A DNA stretch of 26,324 nucleotides from CALGLS01 sp047626155. Its GTDB lineage: Bacteria; Bacteroidota; Bacteroidia; Chitinophagales; Saprospiraceae. The stretch covers positions 1-26,324 of the forward strand of contig JBLHRR010000069.1 of NCBI GenBank assembly GCA_047626155.1, read 5' to 3'. The notes below the pieces were generated by a model. It did no database searches and was not told the DNA's origin. It saw only the letters and a program-made list of their open reading frames with translations. The translations under genes and the position numbers were made by a program. Below are positions 14,705 to 22,057 of the stretch, piece after piece (position 1 is the stretch's first letter; each line of letters opens with the position of its first letter).

Positions 14705-15178
14705 ATGGAAAATCATCAAGAACATATGCGCGAAGCCATCCGCTTGTCGCGAAACGGAATGCAAAGTGGAGAAGGTGGCCCCTTCGGTGCTGTCGTCGTT
14801 AAGGATGGAAAAATTGTAGGGAGGGGAAATAATCAAGTGACTTCGACTAATGATCCTACTGCTCATGCAGAAGTGGTGGCTATTAGAGATGCTTGTAAAA
14901 ACCTAGGGACTTTTCAATTGGATGATTGTATCGTCTATTCTTCTTGCGAGCCTTGCCCAATGTGCTTGGGGGCTATTTACTGGGCGCGTCCGGAGAAGTT
15001 GTTCTTTGCTTGCGATAAGAAAGATGCGGCGGCGATCGGCTTTGATGATGATTTTATTTATGAGGAGATTCCTTTGCCTATTTCGGAACGGAAGATTCCA
15101 ACAGTACAATTATTGCAGGAGGAAGGGCAGACGGTTTTTAAGGAGTGGGAGGAGAAGGGGGATAAGACTTTGTATTGA
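14705..15178 (+). CDS. guaD: Guanine deaminase, cytidine deaminase fold
   Basis: 157 aa, matching the length and sequence style of the B. subtilis GuaD type rather than tRNA adenosine deaminase. Zinc ligands and the catalytic acid are visible: TAHAEV with His54 and Glu56, and SCEPCPMC with Cys84 and Cys87. GGPFGAVVVKDG (24-35), LGAIYWARP and GFDDDFIYEEI are typical of this subgroup, and the C-terminus ends in Lys-x-x-Tyr, close to the tail that closes the active site in the GuaD dimer. It converts guanine to xanthine and ammonia in the cytoplasm. It is a single gene, divergent from DUF819, with no purine gene beside it. The start codon sits just after the A/T-rich arm of a large inverted repeat, which may affect its expression. 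Confidence 0.87.
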   Translation: MENHQEHMREAIRLSRNGMQSGEGGPFGAVVVKDGKIVGRGNNQVTSTNDPTAHAEVVAIRDACKNLGTFQLDDCIVYSSCEPCPMCLGAIYWARPEKLFFACDKKDAAAIGFDDDFIYEEIPLPISERKIPTVQLLQEEGQTVFKEWEEKGDKTLY

Positions 15179-15520
15179 ATGATTCCACTAACAGGAACCA
15201 ATATGTAATACGAACCGATATGCGGGTTTAACAGATAGACACATAGAACGTGTAGCCCACTTTCGCGAAAGAACACATAGTAATTTACTTTCAGTAAATC
15301 TTACATAGCTCATGAAGAAAGGTGTAATTTATAAAGAAAGGCTGTGTGAACTATGTAAAAAAATGCGAATAGCATTTTTACTATGTGTTCTTCTACGATA
15401 GAAGGCTTATATGCCCTCTGTGCCTATATGTTAAAAATGCGTAACAAGAGCCACATTAAGTACTCGCCGCGATAAACCCGGAACTAAAATTAATGCAAAC
15501 AACAAAGAATAACAAAAGAC
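15179..15520. other. Intergenic region, 342 bp, largely filled by a palindromic element
   Basis: No gene is visible between guaD and the DUF4350 gene. About 200 bp are taken by the CTATGTG-type element at 15235-15437. The remaining right end (15438-15520) is A-rich, contains the ATG at 15493 discussed under DUF4350, and presumably holds that gene's promoter, though no clear TAnnTTTG box was found. Confidence 0.6.
15235..15437. repeat. Nested palindromic CTATGTG-type element
   Basis: AAGAACACATAGTAA (15269-15283) is exactly complementary to 15378-15392. Nested inside are TTACATAG (15301-15308) with CTATGTAA (15351-15358), ATTTAC (15283-15288) with GTAAAT (15294-15299), and AAAAATGC (15359-15366) with GCATTTTT (15372-15379). 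The perfect palindrome TTTCGCGAAA is at 15261-15270. The right end 'tctgtgcctatatg' recurs in part at 1871-1880. It is a structured, non-coding, dispersed-repeat type. Confidence 0.7.
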
Positions 15521-16801
15521 TTGCAAGATAAAAAACCACTTATAATATTCGGCATCGCGGCGCTCCTGCTCCTCAGCTTCTTCATCTTCTTTAGAAGTGG
15601 AGCGGCTACCTATGATTGGGATGAAACCTACGAGGAAGTCAGCAAAGAACCCTACGGGACTTTTATTGTACATGAATTATTGAAATCTTATCAGTCAGAA
15701 GATTCCTTTTTTGATATTGATGACGCCTTGTCGGAGGACGAGCGATTAGACAAAGACTCTACGGCCAATTATGTTTTTGTGGGGGAGGCGATGTACATGG
15801 ATACCGCAGACGTGAATGTATTGTTGAACTTTGTGGATAAAGGGAACTCCGCTTTTATTTCCAGCAAAACCATTCCTTACGATTTGATGTTTTACGTTTA
15901 TTATACCGAGTGTAATAATTACTATTGGGAAGATTATAAATCGGTAGAAGATACGATGGCTCGCCTTAATATGTATCACCGAGATCTGGAAACTTCGATG
16001 GGGTTCTTATATAAATATATGAACCGAGATGAGGCAGAGCCTTATGATTGGCATTATATAGACAGTACCTATTTCTGTGAGGAGGCGCATAGTTTTGTAG
16101 AGCTGGGTGGCTTGAATGACAGTCTGGTCAACTTTGCCAAAATTCCTTACGGACAAGGCTTTTTCTATATGCACACTACGCCGTTGGCTTTTACCAATTT
16201 TCAGTTGATTGATGAATCGGGCTTGGCTTATGCTAACAAGACATTCACGCATTTGAATGATGGCCCCATTTATTGGGACAACCACAGTCGGGTACCGGAG
16301 GAAGTTGGTCGTCGGAGGAATCAATCTTCGGGCAGTGGGAAGCGGCATGTTTCGGAGGAAGGTCCGCTGAGTTATATTTTATCTCAGCCGCCGCTGGCTT
16401 GGGCTTGGTATACTTCTTTGGTGTTGGCGCTATTGTATTTCGTTTTTGGCGCTAAGCGAAAACAACGGGTCATTCCGGTTATGGAAGAAAACAAAAATAC
16501 TTCGTTGGATTTTATTTCGACCATCGGACATTTGTATTTCCAACAAAATGATCACCGGAAGTTGAGTATTCAAAAGATGAAGTTATTTCTGTCGTTTATT
16601 CGGGAACGTTATCTTTTAAATACGACGAATATGGATGCGGAGTTTTTTAAGCGGCTTGCGGCTAAGTCGGAGGTTCCGATGGTTGTTATTGATAAGATAT
16701 TTTTTATTTATAAGAATATTGAGAATGCGACGCAGACTTCGGAGCAGGTGTTGATTGATTTTCATTTGGAGATGGATAAGTTTTATCGGGGGTGTAAGTG
16801 A
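15521..16801 (+). CDS. DUF4350-type membrane protein of the MoxR/DUF58 block
   Basis: 426 aa from the first available in-frame start, a TTG. Residues about 6-25 form a membrane anchor (PLIIFGIAALLLLSFFIFF); a large acidic extracytoplasmic domain with many Tyr/Trp follows; a second membrane segment lies at about 290-308 (WAWYTSLVLALLYFVFGA) before a basic cytoplasmic tail of about 115 residues. This two-anchor layout and the YGTFIVHELLKSY segment fit DUF4350 proteins found beside MoxR and DUF58 in Bacteroidota. Role unknown; presumed partner of the MoxR chaperone-like ATPase. An ATG at 15493 opens a 12-codon frame that stops at 15531; removing one A from the run at 15514-15517 would fuse it to this gene as MQTTKNNKDLQDKK, so the true start may have been lost to a single-base change or sequencing error. 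Confidence 0.75.
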   Translation: MQDKKPLIIFGIAALLLLSFFIFFRSGAATYDWDETYEEVSKEPYGTFIVHELLKSYQSEDSFFDIDDALSEDERLDKDSTANYVFVGEAMYMDTADVNVLLNFVDKGNSAFISSKTIPYDLMFYVYYTECNNYYWEDYKSVEDTMARLNMYHRDLETSMGFLYKYMNRDEAEPYDWHYIDSTYFCEEAHSFVELGGLNDSLVNFAKIPYGQGFFYMHTTPLAFTNFQLIDESGLAYANKTFTHLNDGPIYWDNHSRVPEEVGRRRNQSSGSGKRHVSEEGPLSYILSQPPLAWAWYTSLVLALLYFVFGAKRKQRVIPVMEENKNTSLDFISTIGHLYFQQNDHRKLSIQKMKLFLSFIRERYLLNTTNMDAEFFKRLAAKSEVPMVVIDKIFFIYKNIENATQTSEQVLIDFHLEMDKFYRGCK

Positions 16802-16952
16802 TTGAGAATTAAATCTTTTGATCAAGTTACTCAAACATTAGAAGTTGCGAAGGAAAACCATTTGGAAGTTGCGTTTACAATAAGTGATTATTAAAACAGA
16901 ATAAGAATGTACATTAAGCTTCAGTCTTGCCTGCAAAAAATAAGAAGAAAAT

Positions 16953-17007
16953 AATTCATGCGGAGATTAAATTGTCTAATCGTCGCAAATTATGCGGAGA
17001 ATAATTG
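16953..17007. promoter_or_regulatory. Putative operator sites upstream of the Fic gene
   Basis: ATGCGGAGA occurs at 16958-16966 and 16992-17000, 34 bases apart, each in matching AT-rich surroundings (aattcATGCGGAGAttaaattg and aattATGCGGAGAataattg). Between them, TAATCGTCGCAAATT (16978-16991) read on the other strand resembles the same site. Three related half-sites 40-90 bases before the Fic ATG suggest binding by a dimeric regulator, perhaps the Fic protein's own C-terminal winged helix. Confidence 0.4.
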
Positions 17008-17049
17008 ATTTTACCAGCTTTAAACGATATTTTACAGCAAATAGCTCTA

Positions 17050-18165
17050 ATGCATCAATACATCTATCAAAAACAAAATTGGCCAAAATTCAGCTGGGAT
17101 ACGGAATACCTCCTTCCAAAACTTGGAGCAGTGAGAAACCTGCAAGGAAAAATCCTTGGCTTCATGGAGTCGCTGGGTTTTGAATTGAAGGCAGAAGCAA
17201 GCTTTGAAACGCTAGCGCTAGACATCTTAAAAACGAATGAAATAGAAGGGGAGATCTTAAACAGAGAAGAGGTAAGGTCCTCTTTAGCGAGGCGGTTGGG
17301 GATGGATTTAGTCGGCTTAATACCATCGGCAAGAAACGTAGATGGAGTTGTGGATATGATGGTTGATGCGATCCAGAACAATGAAAAAGAAATAACAGAA
17401 GAGCGGTTGTTTAGTTGGCACTCGTCCTTATTTCCGGAAGGGAGAAGTGGGATGTATAAAATTTTGGCGGGCCAATATAGGCAAGATACAACGGGCCCAA
17501 TGCAAGTCGTCTCGGGAGCAATGGGGATGGAAAAAGTACATTTTCAAGCGCCAGGCTCAGCGGAGATAAAAGGCGAAATGGATTTGTTTATAAAATGGTT
17601 TAATACAGAAAATCATCATGACCCAGTATTGAAAGCGGGGATCGCTCATTTTTGGTTTATCACCATTCATCCTTTTGAAGATGGGAACGGTAGAATTGCT
17701 AGAGCATTGACTGATTTATTGTTGTCAAGATCCGATGGGGTGATACAACGATACTATAGCATGTCTTCTCAAATTCTAAAAGAACGAAAAGGCTATTATG
17801 AGATACTAGAAAAATCTCAAAAAGGAACCTTGGATATTACGATGTGGCTGGATTGGTTCATGGATTGTTTGACGGAGTCGCTAAACTCTTCTGACGAGGT
17901 TTTATCAAAAGTAATTTACAAAGCCAAATTCTGGAATATTCATGCGATGGAAAAATTGAATTCTAGGCAGGTTTTAATGCTAAATAAATTACTCGACGGC
18001 TTCTTCGGGAAACTAACATCTAAAAAATGGAGCAAAATAACAAAGTGCTCAACAGACACCGCACTGCGGGATATCCAAAATTTAATTTCAAAAGGAATAT
18101 TGAGGAAGGAAGGAGCTGGGGGAAGGAGCACGAATTATGAGATGGTTGAAATGGAGAAAAAATAA
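17050..18165 (+). CDS. Fic family protein with N-terminal DUF4172 domain
   Basis: 371 aa from the ATG at 17050. I prefer it to the TTG at 17005 because MHQYIYQKQNWPKFSWD is the normal start of DUF4172 and the longer form would run into the repeated upstream sites. Residues 3-80 are DUF4172, with TNEIEG (62-67) fitting the inhibitory helix motif (S/T)xxxE(G/N) of class II Fic proteins. The Fic core motif HPFEDGNGRIAR is intact (207-218, catalytic His207), so AMP transfer from ATP to a target hydroxyl is expected when inhibition is relieved. The C-terminus (about 320-371, ending GILRKEGAGGRSTNYEM) looks like a winged helix. It is AT-rich compared with the MoxR genes and sits in an insert between DUF4350 and MoxR. 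Target and trigger are unknown. Confidence 0.9.
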   Translation: MHQYIYQKQNWPKFSWDTEYLLPKLGAVRNLQGKILGFMESLGFELKAEASFETLALDILKTNEIEGEILNREEVRSSLARRLGMDLVGLIPSARNVDGVVDMMVDAIQNNEKEITEERLFSWHSSLFPEGRSGMYKILAGQYRQDTTGPMQVVSGAMGMEKVHFQAPGSAEIKGEMDLFIKWFNTENHHDPVLKAGIAHFWFITIHPFEDGNGRIARALTDLLLSRSDGVIQRYYSMSSQILKERKGYYEILEKSQKGTLDITMWLDWFMDCLTESLNSSDEVLSKVIYKAKFWNIHAMEKLNSRQVLMLNKLLDGFFGKLTSKKWSKITKCSTDTALRDIQNLISKGILRKEGAGGRSTNYEMVEMEKK

Positions 18166-18186
18166 AGCTAAAAAACAAATTCTAAA

Positions 18187-18651
18187 ATGAAAAAGTGTGC
18201 TTCTTTATTCTTAATCATCTTTTTCGCATCCATTTGCCACGGACAAATTAAAGCATTTAGAGACGCTTCAATAAGGAGAGATTTTACAGTATTGGTAGGT
18301 CCTGAAAATGTGGATAGATTCTATCCGGGACAATCGGATGACTATATCAATCAATACTATGAGTTAAAAGAATTAATTATAATTGAATTGTCCAGAGCCG
18401 AGTCCAAGTTCTTTGCGTTAGAAAATAAAAAAGTAAGGAATAAAAGTAAAATGGATCGCTATGGAAGTAAAATTGATGCTTGCTATGAAGGACTAGAATT
18501 GCTAGAATACTTTATTTCCTGTTGGCTGACTCATGAAGAAAAATACAAAGAGGCACAGGATATTTTAAATGCTAAATCAGATAGTTTGAAATGTTTTAGC
18601 TTAGCTAGTAAGGATAAAACATTTCAGTTGCAAGATTTTCTACATTGTTGA
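18187..18651 (+). CDS. Small secreted protein, unknown
   Basis: 154 aa. It opens with a signal peptide (MKKCASLFLIIFFASICHGQ, cleavage near residue 19-20). The mature part is charged and predicted mostly helical, with aromatic-rich YPGQSDDYINQYYELKELI near residues 57-75 and three cysteines (about 99, 112 and 136, plus the last residue Cys154). No family is recognised. It begins 21 bases after the Fic stop in the same direction and could be co-transcribed, but export makes it an unlikely antitoxin for a cytoplasmic Fic enzyme. The AT-rich base composition is like the rest of the insert. The reading frame looks whole at both ends. Confidence 0.6.
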   Translation: MKKCASLFLIIFFASICHGQIKAFRDASIRRDFTVLVGPENVDRFYPGQSDDYINQYYELKELIIIELSRAESKFFALENKKVRNKSKMDRYGSKIDACYEGLELLEYFISCWLTHEEKYKEAQDILNAKSDSLKCFSLASKDKTFQLQDFLHC

Positions 18652-18662
18652 GAAAGAGGTAG

Positions 18663-19279
18663 GTTTTAACTTATTATGAATTTGTAGATACGTCATACTT
18701 CGGCACCTATAACGAATGGAACGAAATTCAATATGTAAAAGAATATAGGAATGTAATTATAGGACTGTCTTATAGCTCTAAAGAACCATTGTTGGTGCTT
18801 ACTGATACCGATGAAAGATGAATGGTTTAGATATGATTCGTCACCGATAAATACAGAGGTATTTGCAACGACGGGAGGAGATGGAGTTCATTATAGTATC
18901 TTGAAAATTTCAGAAAAGGAACAACCAATTATAATGACTGTTCCGATGACATTTGGACCATCAATGAAAGATTATAACAAGATAATTGGTGAAAACTTAA
19001 ATGAGTTTTTGTCAATTGGTTTTTTATAATGGATGGTTTCCAATTGAACAATTATGCTATGATAAAGAATGGGTGATTGATTTCTATACAAAAGAGCGTA
19101 AGGAGGCATTTCATGAGACGCTCTCAGACGGCCAGTTTGTTAAGAAGTTAAGAAAGAGATTCGGGTACGATCATGTTCCTTTGAGTATTGAGAGGTTAAA
19201 AGAGTTGGAGGATAAGTACTTTCACAAGGTTAGGTTCAATTCTGAATTTGTTGAAACGCATTCGAAGAAAATAGATTAG
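18663..19279 (+). pseudogene. Frameshifted gene of unknown family (three frames, one protein)
   Basis: Three successive frames read as one protein: YEFVDTSYFGTYNEWNEIQY up to LVLTDTD (from 18663), then EWFRYDSSPINTEVFATTGG up to ENLNEFLSIGF, then YNGWFPIEQLCYDKEWVIDF to the stop at 19279. The first break is a 7-bp direct duplication, GATGAAA at 18810-18816 followed by GATGAAT at 18817-18823; removing seven bases restores ...TDTDEWFRYD. The second is one extra T in the run at 19020-19025. The 5' end has an in-frame TAG at 18660 and no start codon, so it is probably also truncated. The TGGDGVHYSI and ENLNEFLSIGFYNGWF segments look like a conserved globular domain, but I cannot name it. Confidence 0.75.
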
Positions 19280-19289
19280 AAAGGAGTTT

Positions 19290-19572
19290 ATGCAAAACAA
19301 AACACCAACAGAAAAAACATAGAAGATTCAAATAAAACTAAAAAGCTCCATAAAGGACTTCTTAAATTATGGATTATATCAATTGCATTATTTTTCATAC
19401 TAAACTATCTGTCTAGCCTTGTTGCATCAGAAAACATATATGGATTTTAAGCGATATTTCCGCAGTTGTATTCATGTTTGGAATTTGCGGATTACCTATT
19501 ATTTTATTCTGTTCTTTACTCGTTAAAATCGCAGGGAAGTTAGTTGATGAAATTCCTATGAAAGAAAAATAA
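19290..19572 (+). pseudogene. Frameshifted small two-helix membrane protein
   Basis: From the ATG at 19290 (MQNKTPTEK) the frame stops at once in TAG, but restoring one A to the run at 19312-19317 continues into EDSNKTKKLHKGLLKLWIIS, and restoring one T near 19445-19448 continues into LSDISAVVFMFGICGLPII to the stop at 19572. The repaired product is about 94 aa with two membrane segments (around LWIISIALFFILNYL and VVFMFGICGLPIILFCSLL) and a charged tail ending in KEK. Both breaks are single-base losses in homopolymers, so genuine decay and sequencing error are both possible. It lies between the previous broken gene and MoxR; the 70 bp up to MoxR show nothing further. Confidence 0.6.
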
Positions 19573-19641
19573 ATAGAGTATTTTAGCAATTCAAAAGGCC
19601 TTGATTACAAGAGTAAAATAAAACATCAACACATATACACC

Positions 19642-20721
19642 ATGGAAGAATTCGAAGAAACAGAATCCCAAAACCAAGACGCCCAAAACGAAAACCCCGA
19701 GCCTCAGCCAATAGACCTCACAAAAGGGGATGACCTCCCCCCCGAACCACCCACCTGGCAAGAAAACCGCCTAGACCTCTCCAAGCTAACCAACACCGTA
19801 GAAAAAGTAAAAGCCGAACTCCACAAAGTCATCATCGGACAAGAAGAAACGATGGACCTACTAATGGTTGCTCTTTTCACCGGCGGGCACGTATTGTTAG
19901 AAGGAGTGCCGGGGATTGCGAAAACGATGATTGCTAAACTGATGGCGCAGACCTTTGACGTAGACTTTCAGCGGATACAATTTACGCCGGATTTGATGCC
20001 AACGGATGTGGTGGGAACCAGTGTCTTTAATATGAAAGACTCGGAGTTTACCTTTAGTCGTGGGCCGATATTTTCCAATTTGGTGCTGATCGATGAGATC
20101 AACAGAGCGCCGGCGAAAACGCAATCGGCACTTTTTGAAGTGATGGAAGAATACCAGGTGACGGTAGATGGAACGACTTATCCGATGGATTTGCCGTTCT
20201 TCGTTATTGCCACTCAGAATCCGATAGAGCAGGAGGGAACTTACAAATTGCCGGAAGCGCAGTTGGATCGTTTTCTTTTTAAGATAAACATGGAGTATCC
20301 GACCTTGGAAGAAGAGCAGGACATACTGAGACGCTTTAAAAGTGATTTCCAGATCAAGCAGCAGAATTCGGTTTCTCCAGTTTGTAGTCGGGAAGAAGTT
20401 CAGGAATGTAAAGACCTCATCGAGCAGGTTGAAATCAAGGATGAACTCTTGCAATATATTGCGGCCATCATCCATGATACGCGGAATAATGGCGACCTCT
20501 TTTTGGGCGCATCGCCACGAGCTTCCTTGTCGATTATGAAAGCGGCTAAAGCAATGGCGGCTATGAGTGGTCGTGATTTTGTAACGCCGGATGACATTCA
20601 GTACGTGGCTTATCCGGTCTTGAATCATCGAATTATTCTGACGCCGGAGCGAGAGATGGAAGGTTACGATACGAAGTTAGTTGTAAATGATATTGTTAAA
20701 AAAATAGAAGTACCAAGGTGA
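19642..20721 (+). CDS. MoxR-family AAA+ ATPase
   Basis: 359 aa. An acidic, proline-rich N-terminal extension (about 1-45) precedes the AAA_3 core: Walker A GVPGIAKT at 88-95, Walker B LVLIDEINRAP with Asp151-Glu152, sensor-1 region FFVIATQNPIEQEGTYKLPEAQLDRF, and a C-terminal lid with GASPRASLSIMKAAKAMA. All catalytic elements are present. MoxR ATPases act as chaperones that assemble or activate partners with von Willebrand-like domains. The stop codon overlaps the start of the DUF58 gene (GTGA at 20718-20721), so the two are surely translated as a coupled pair. The first 200 bases are strikingly rich in C and A compared with the rest. The DUF4350 gene expected just upstream is 2.8 kb away behind the Fic insert. 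Confidence 0.94.
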   Translation: MEEFEETESQNQDAQNENPEPQPIDLTKGDDLPPEPPTWQENRLDLSKLTNTVEKVKAELHKVIIGQEETMDLLMVALFTGGHVLLEGVPGIAKTMIAKLMAQTFDVDFQRIQFTPDLMPTDVVGTSVFNMKDSEFTFSRGPIFSNLVLIDEINRAPAKTQSALFEVMEEYQVTVDGTTYPMDLPFFVIATQNPIEQEGTYKLPEAQLDRFLFKINMEYPTLEEEQDILRRFKSDFQIKQQNSVSPVCSREEVQECKDLIEQVEIKDELLQYIAAIIHDTRNNGDLFLGASPRASLSIMKAAKAMAAMSGRDFVTPDDIQYVAYPVLNHRIILTPEREMEGYDTKLVVNDIVKKIEVPR

Positions 20722-22040
20722 GAAATACTTATCTAACCAATCGTTTTTTTATACTCTTCGGAGGAATCATCGGACTGTTTGTTTTCAGCTTCCCGGTGCC
20801 CTTCCTATTTCCGCTTGCGCAGACGACATTTGTGTTGGCCATCGTGCTAGTGGCTACCGATGTATTGTTATTGTTTAATAAATCTATTGCCATAAAATGC
20901 CGTCGTCGATTGCCGAAGGTCTTGTCATTGGGCGATGAGAGTGTGGTGAAAATAGAATTGCACAATCAGTCGAAGCAAAAGTTGAAAGTGCAGTTGATAG
21001 ATGAATTGCCCTTTCGTTTTCAGAAAAGAGATTTTGACATTCGTTTGGAATTGCAAGTGGATGAAGAGAAGGAAGTGACTTATACCATTCGGCCTTTGGA
21101 ACGAGGGGAGTATACGTTTGGGAAAGTGAATATGTTTATCGAGTCCATGCTTGGTTTGGTGAACCGTCGTTTGCAGCATGATTACCCGATGTCGATTGCG
21201 GTTTACCCTTCGATTGTGCAGATGAAGAAATACGAACTTCGTGCTTTTGATCGGATGTCTAATTTGCAGGGCATTAAAAAAATCCGGAAGCTGGGCCACA
21301 GTTATGAATTTGAGCAAATCAAAAACTACGTACGTGGGGATGATGTTAGAAGTGTCAACTGGAAAGCGAGTAGCCGTCATGCGAAATTGATGGTGAATCA
21401 GTATGAAGACGAGCGCGCGCAGCAGGTCTACTGTGTCATAGATAAAAGTCGGGCGATGCATATGCCCTTTGAAGGTTTGAGTCTGATGGATTATGCCATC
21501 AATACCACCTTGGTGATGTCGAACATTGCCTTGCAAAAGCATGACCGGGCAGGCATCCTTACCTTTTCTGACAAGATTGGAATTACGATCAAAGCCGAAC
21601 GAAAAGCCAATCAACTCAACAAAATATTGGCGGCCCTCTACAAAGAACAACACCGAAATAATGAAGCAAACTTTGAATTACTTTTCCACTCCTCCCGGAA
21701 ATTGATCAAAGGACGAAGCTTGCTGTTGTTGTTTACCAATTTTGAAAGTCAGTATGCGCTGGATCGCGTTCTTCCAATTTTGCGTCGTATTAATAATCTG
21801 CATTTACTGGTGGTCGTCTTTTTTGAAAACACGGAAATCAAAGAATTTGTAAAAACAGAGGTGACCAGAACGGAGGATATTTACCTGCAGACGATAGCCC
21901 AGAAGTACCTGTCGGAAAAGGAGCAGATGGTGCAGAAGTTGAAGCAGTATGGGGTGCAGGCGGTGTTGACGAGTCCGGCGGATTTGTCGGTGAATACGAT
22001 TAATAAGTATTTGGAGTTGAAGGCGCGGGGGTTGATATAG
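20718..22040 (+). CDS. DUF58 (von Willebrand-like) membrane protein
   Basis: 440 aa, starting with GTG at 20718 inside the MoxR stop (four-base overlap). Two membrane segments lie near the N-terminus (about 8-28 and 30-52), followed by a beta domain and the DUF58 signature YVRGDDVRSVNWKASSRHAK, then VIDKSRAMHM at about 240-249. The vWA-type metal site normally reads DxSxS; here Asp242 and Ser244 are kept but the third position is Ala246. The remainder is the alpha/beta vWA fold (AGILTFSDKIG, then SLLLLFTNFES). In known systems DUF58 proteins are the clients of MoxR ATPases; the cellular process is unknown, with envelope stress or cell-envelope maturation proposed for relatives. Complete, and near the usual length. 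Confidence 0.92.
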   Translation: MRNTYLTNRFFILFGGIIGLFVFSFPVPFLFPLAQTTFVLAIVLVATDVLLLFNKSIAIKCRRRLPKVLSLGDESVVKIELHNQSKQKLKVQLIDELPFRFQKRDFDIRLELQVDEEKEVTYTIRPLERGEYTFGKVNMFIESMLGLVNRRLQHDYPMSIAVYPSIVQMKKYELRAFDRMSNLQGIKKIRKLGHSYEFEQIKNYVRGDDVRSVNWKASSRHAKLMVNQYEDERAQQVYCVIDKSRAMHMPFEGLSLMDYAINTTLVMSNIALQKHDRAGILTFSDKIGITIKAERKANQLNKILAALYKEQHRNNEANFELLFHSSRKLIKGRSLLLLFTNFESQYALDRVLPILRRINNLHLLVVVFFENTEIKEFVKTEVTRTEDIYLQTIAQKYLSEKEQMVQKLKQYGVQAVLTSPADLSVNTINKYLELKARGLI

Positions 22041-22057
22041 GATGAAAAAAAAATAAG

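Noticed and set aside
16802..16894. 30-codon frame between DUF4350 and the Fic sites (…TQTLEVAKENHLEVAFTISDY)
   Set aside because: It is open and looks faintly protein-like, but is too short, lacks an ATG and matches nothing I know; it might be a gene remnant at the insert boundary.
17005..17049. TTG start giving a Fic protein longer by 15 residues
   Set aside because: It would start inside the repeated putative operator region; the ATG at 17050 gives the normal DUF4172 beginning.
19897..20628. 243-codon open frame on the minus strand inside MoxR
   Set aside because: It is antisense to a conserved ATPase with all catalytic motifs; its translation is basic, low in domain character and reflects the opposite strand's codon pattern.
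20925..21653. 242-codon open frame on the minus strand inside DUF58
   Set aside because: Antisense to a clear DUF58 gene; the His/Arg/Phe-rich translation has no recognisable domain.
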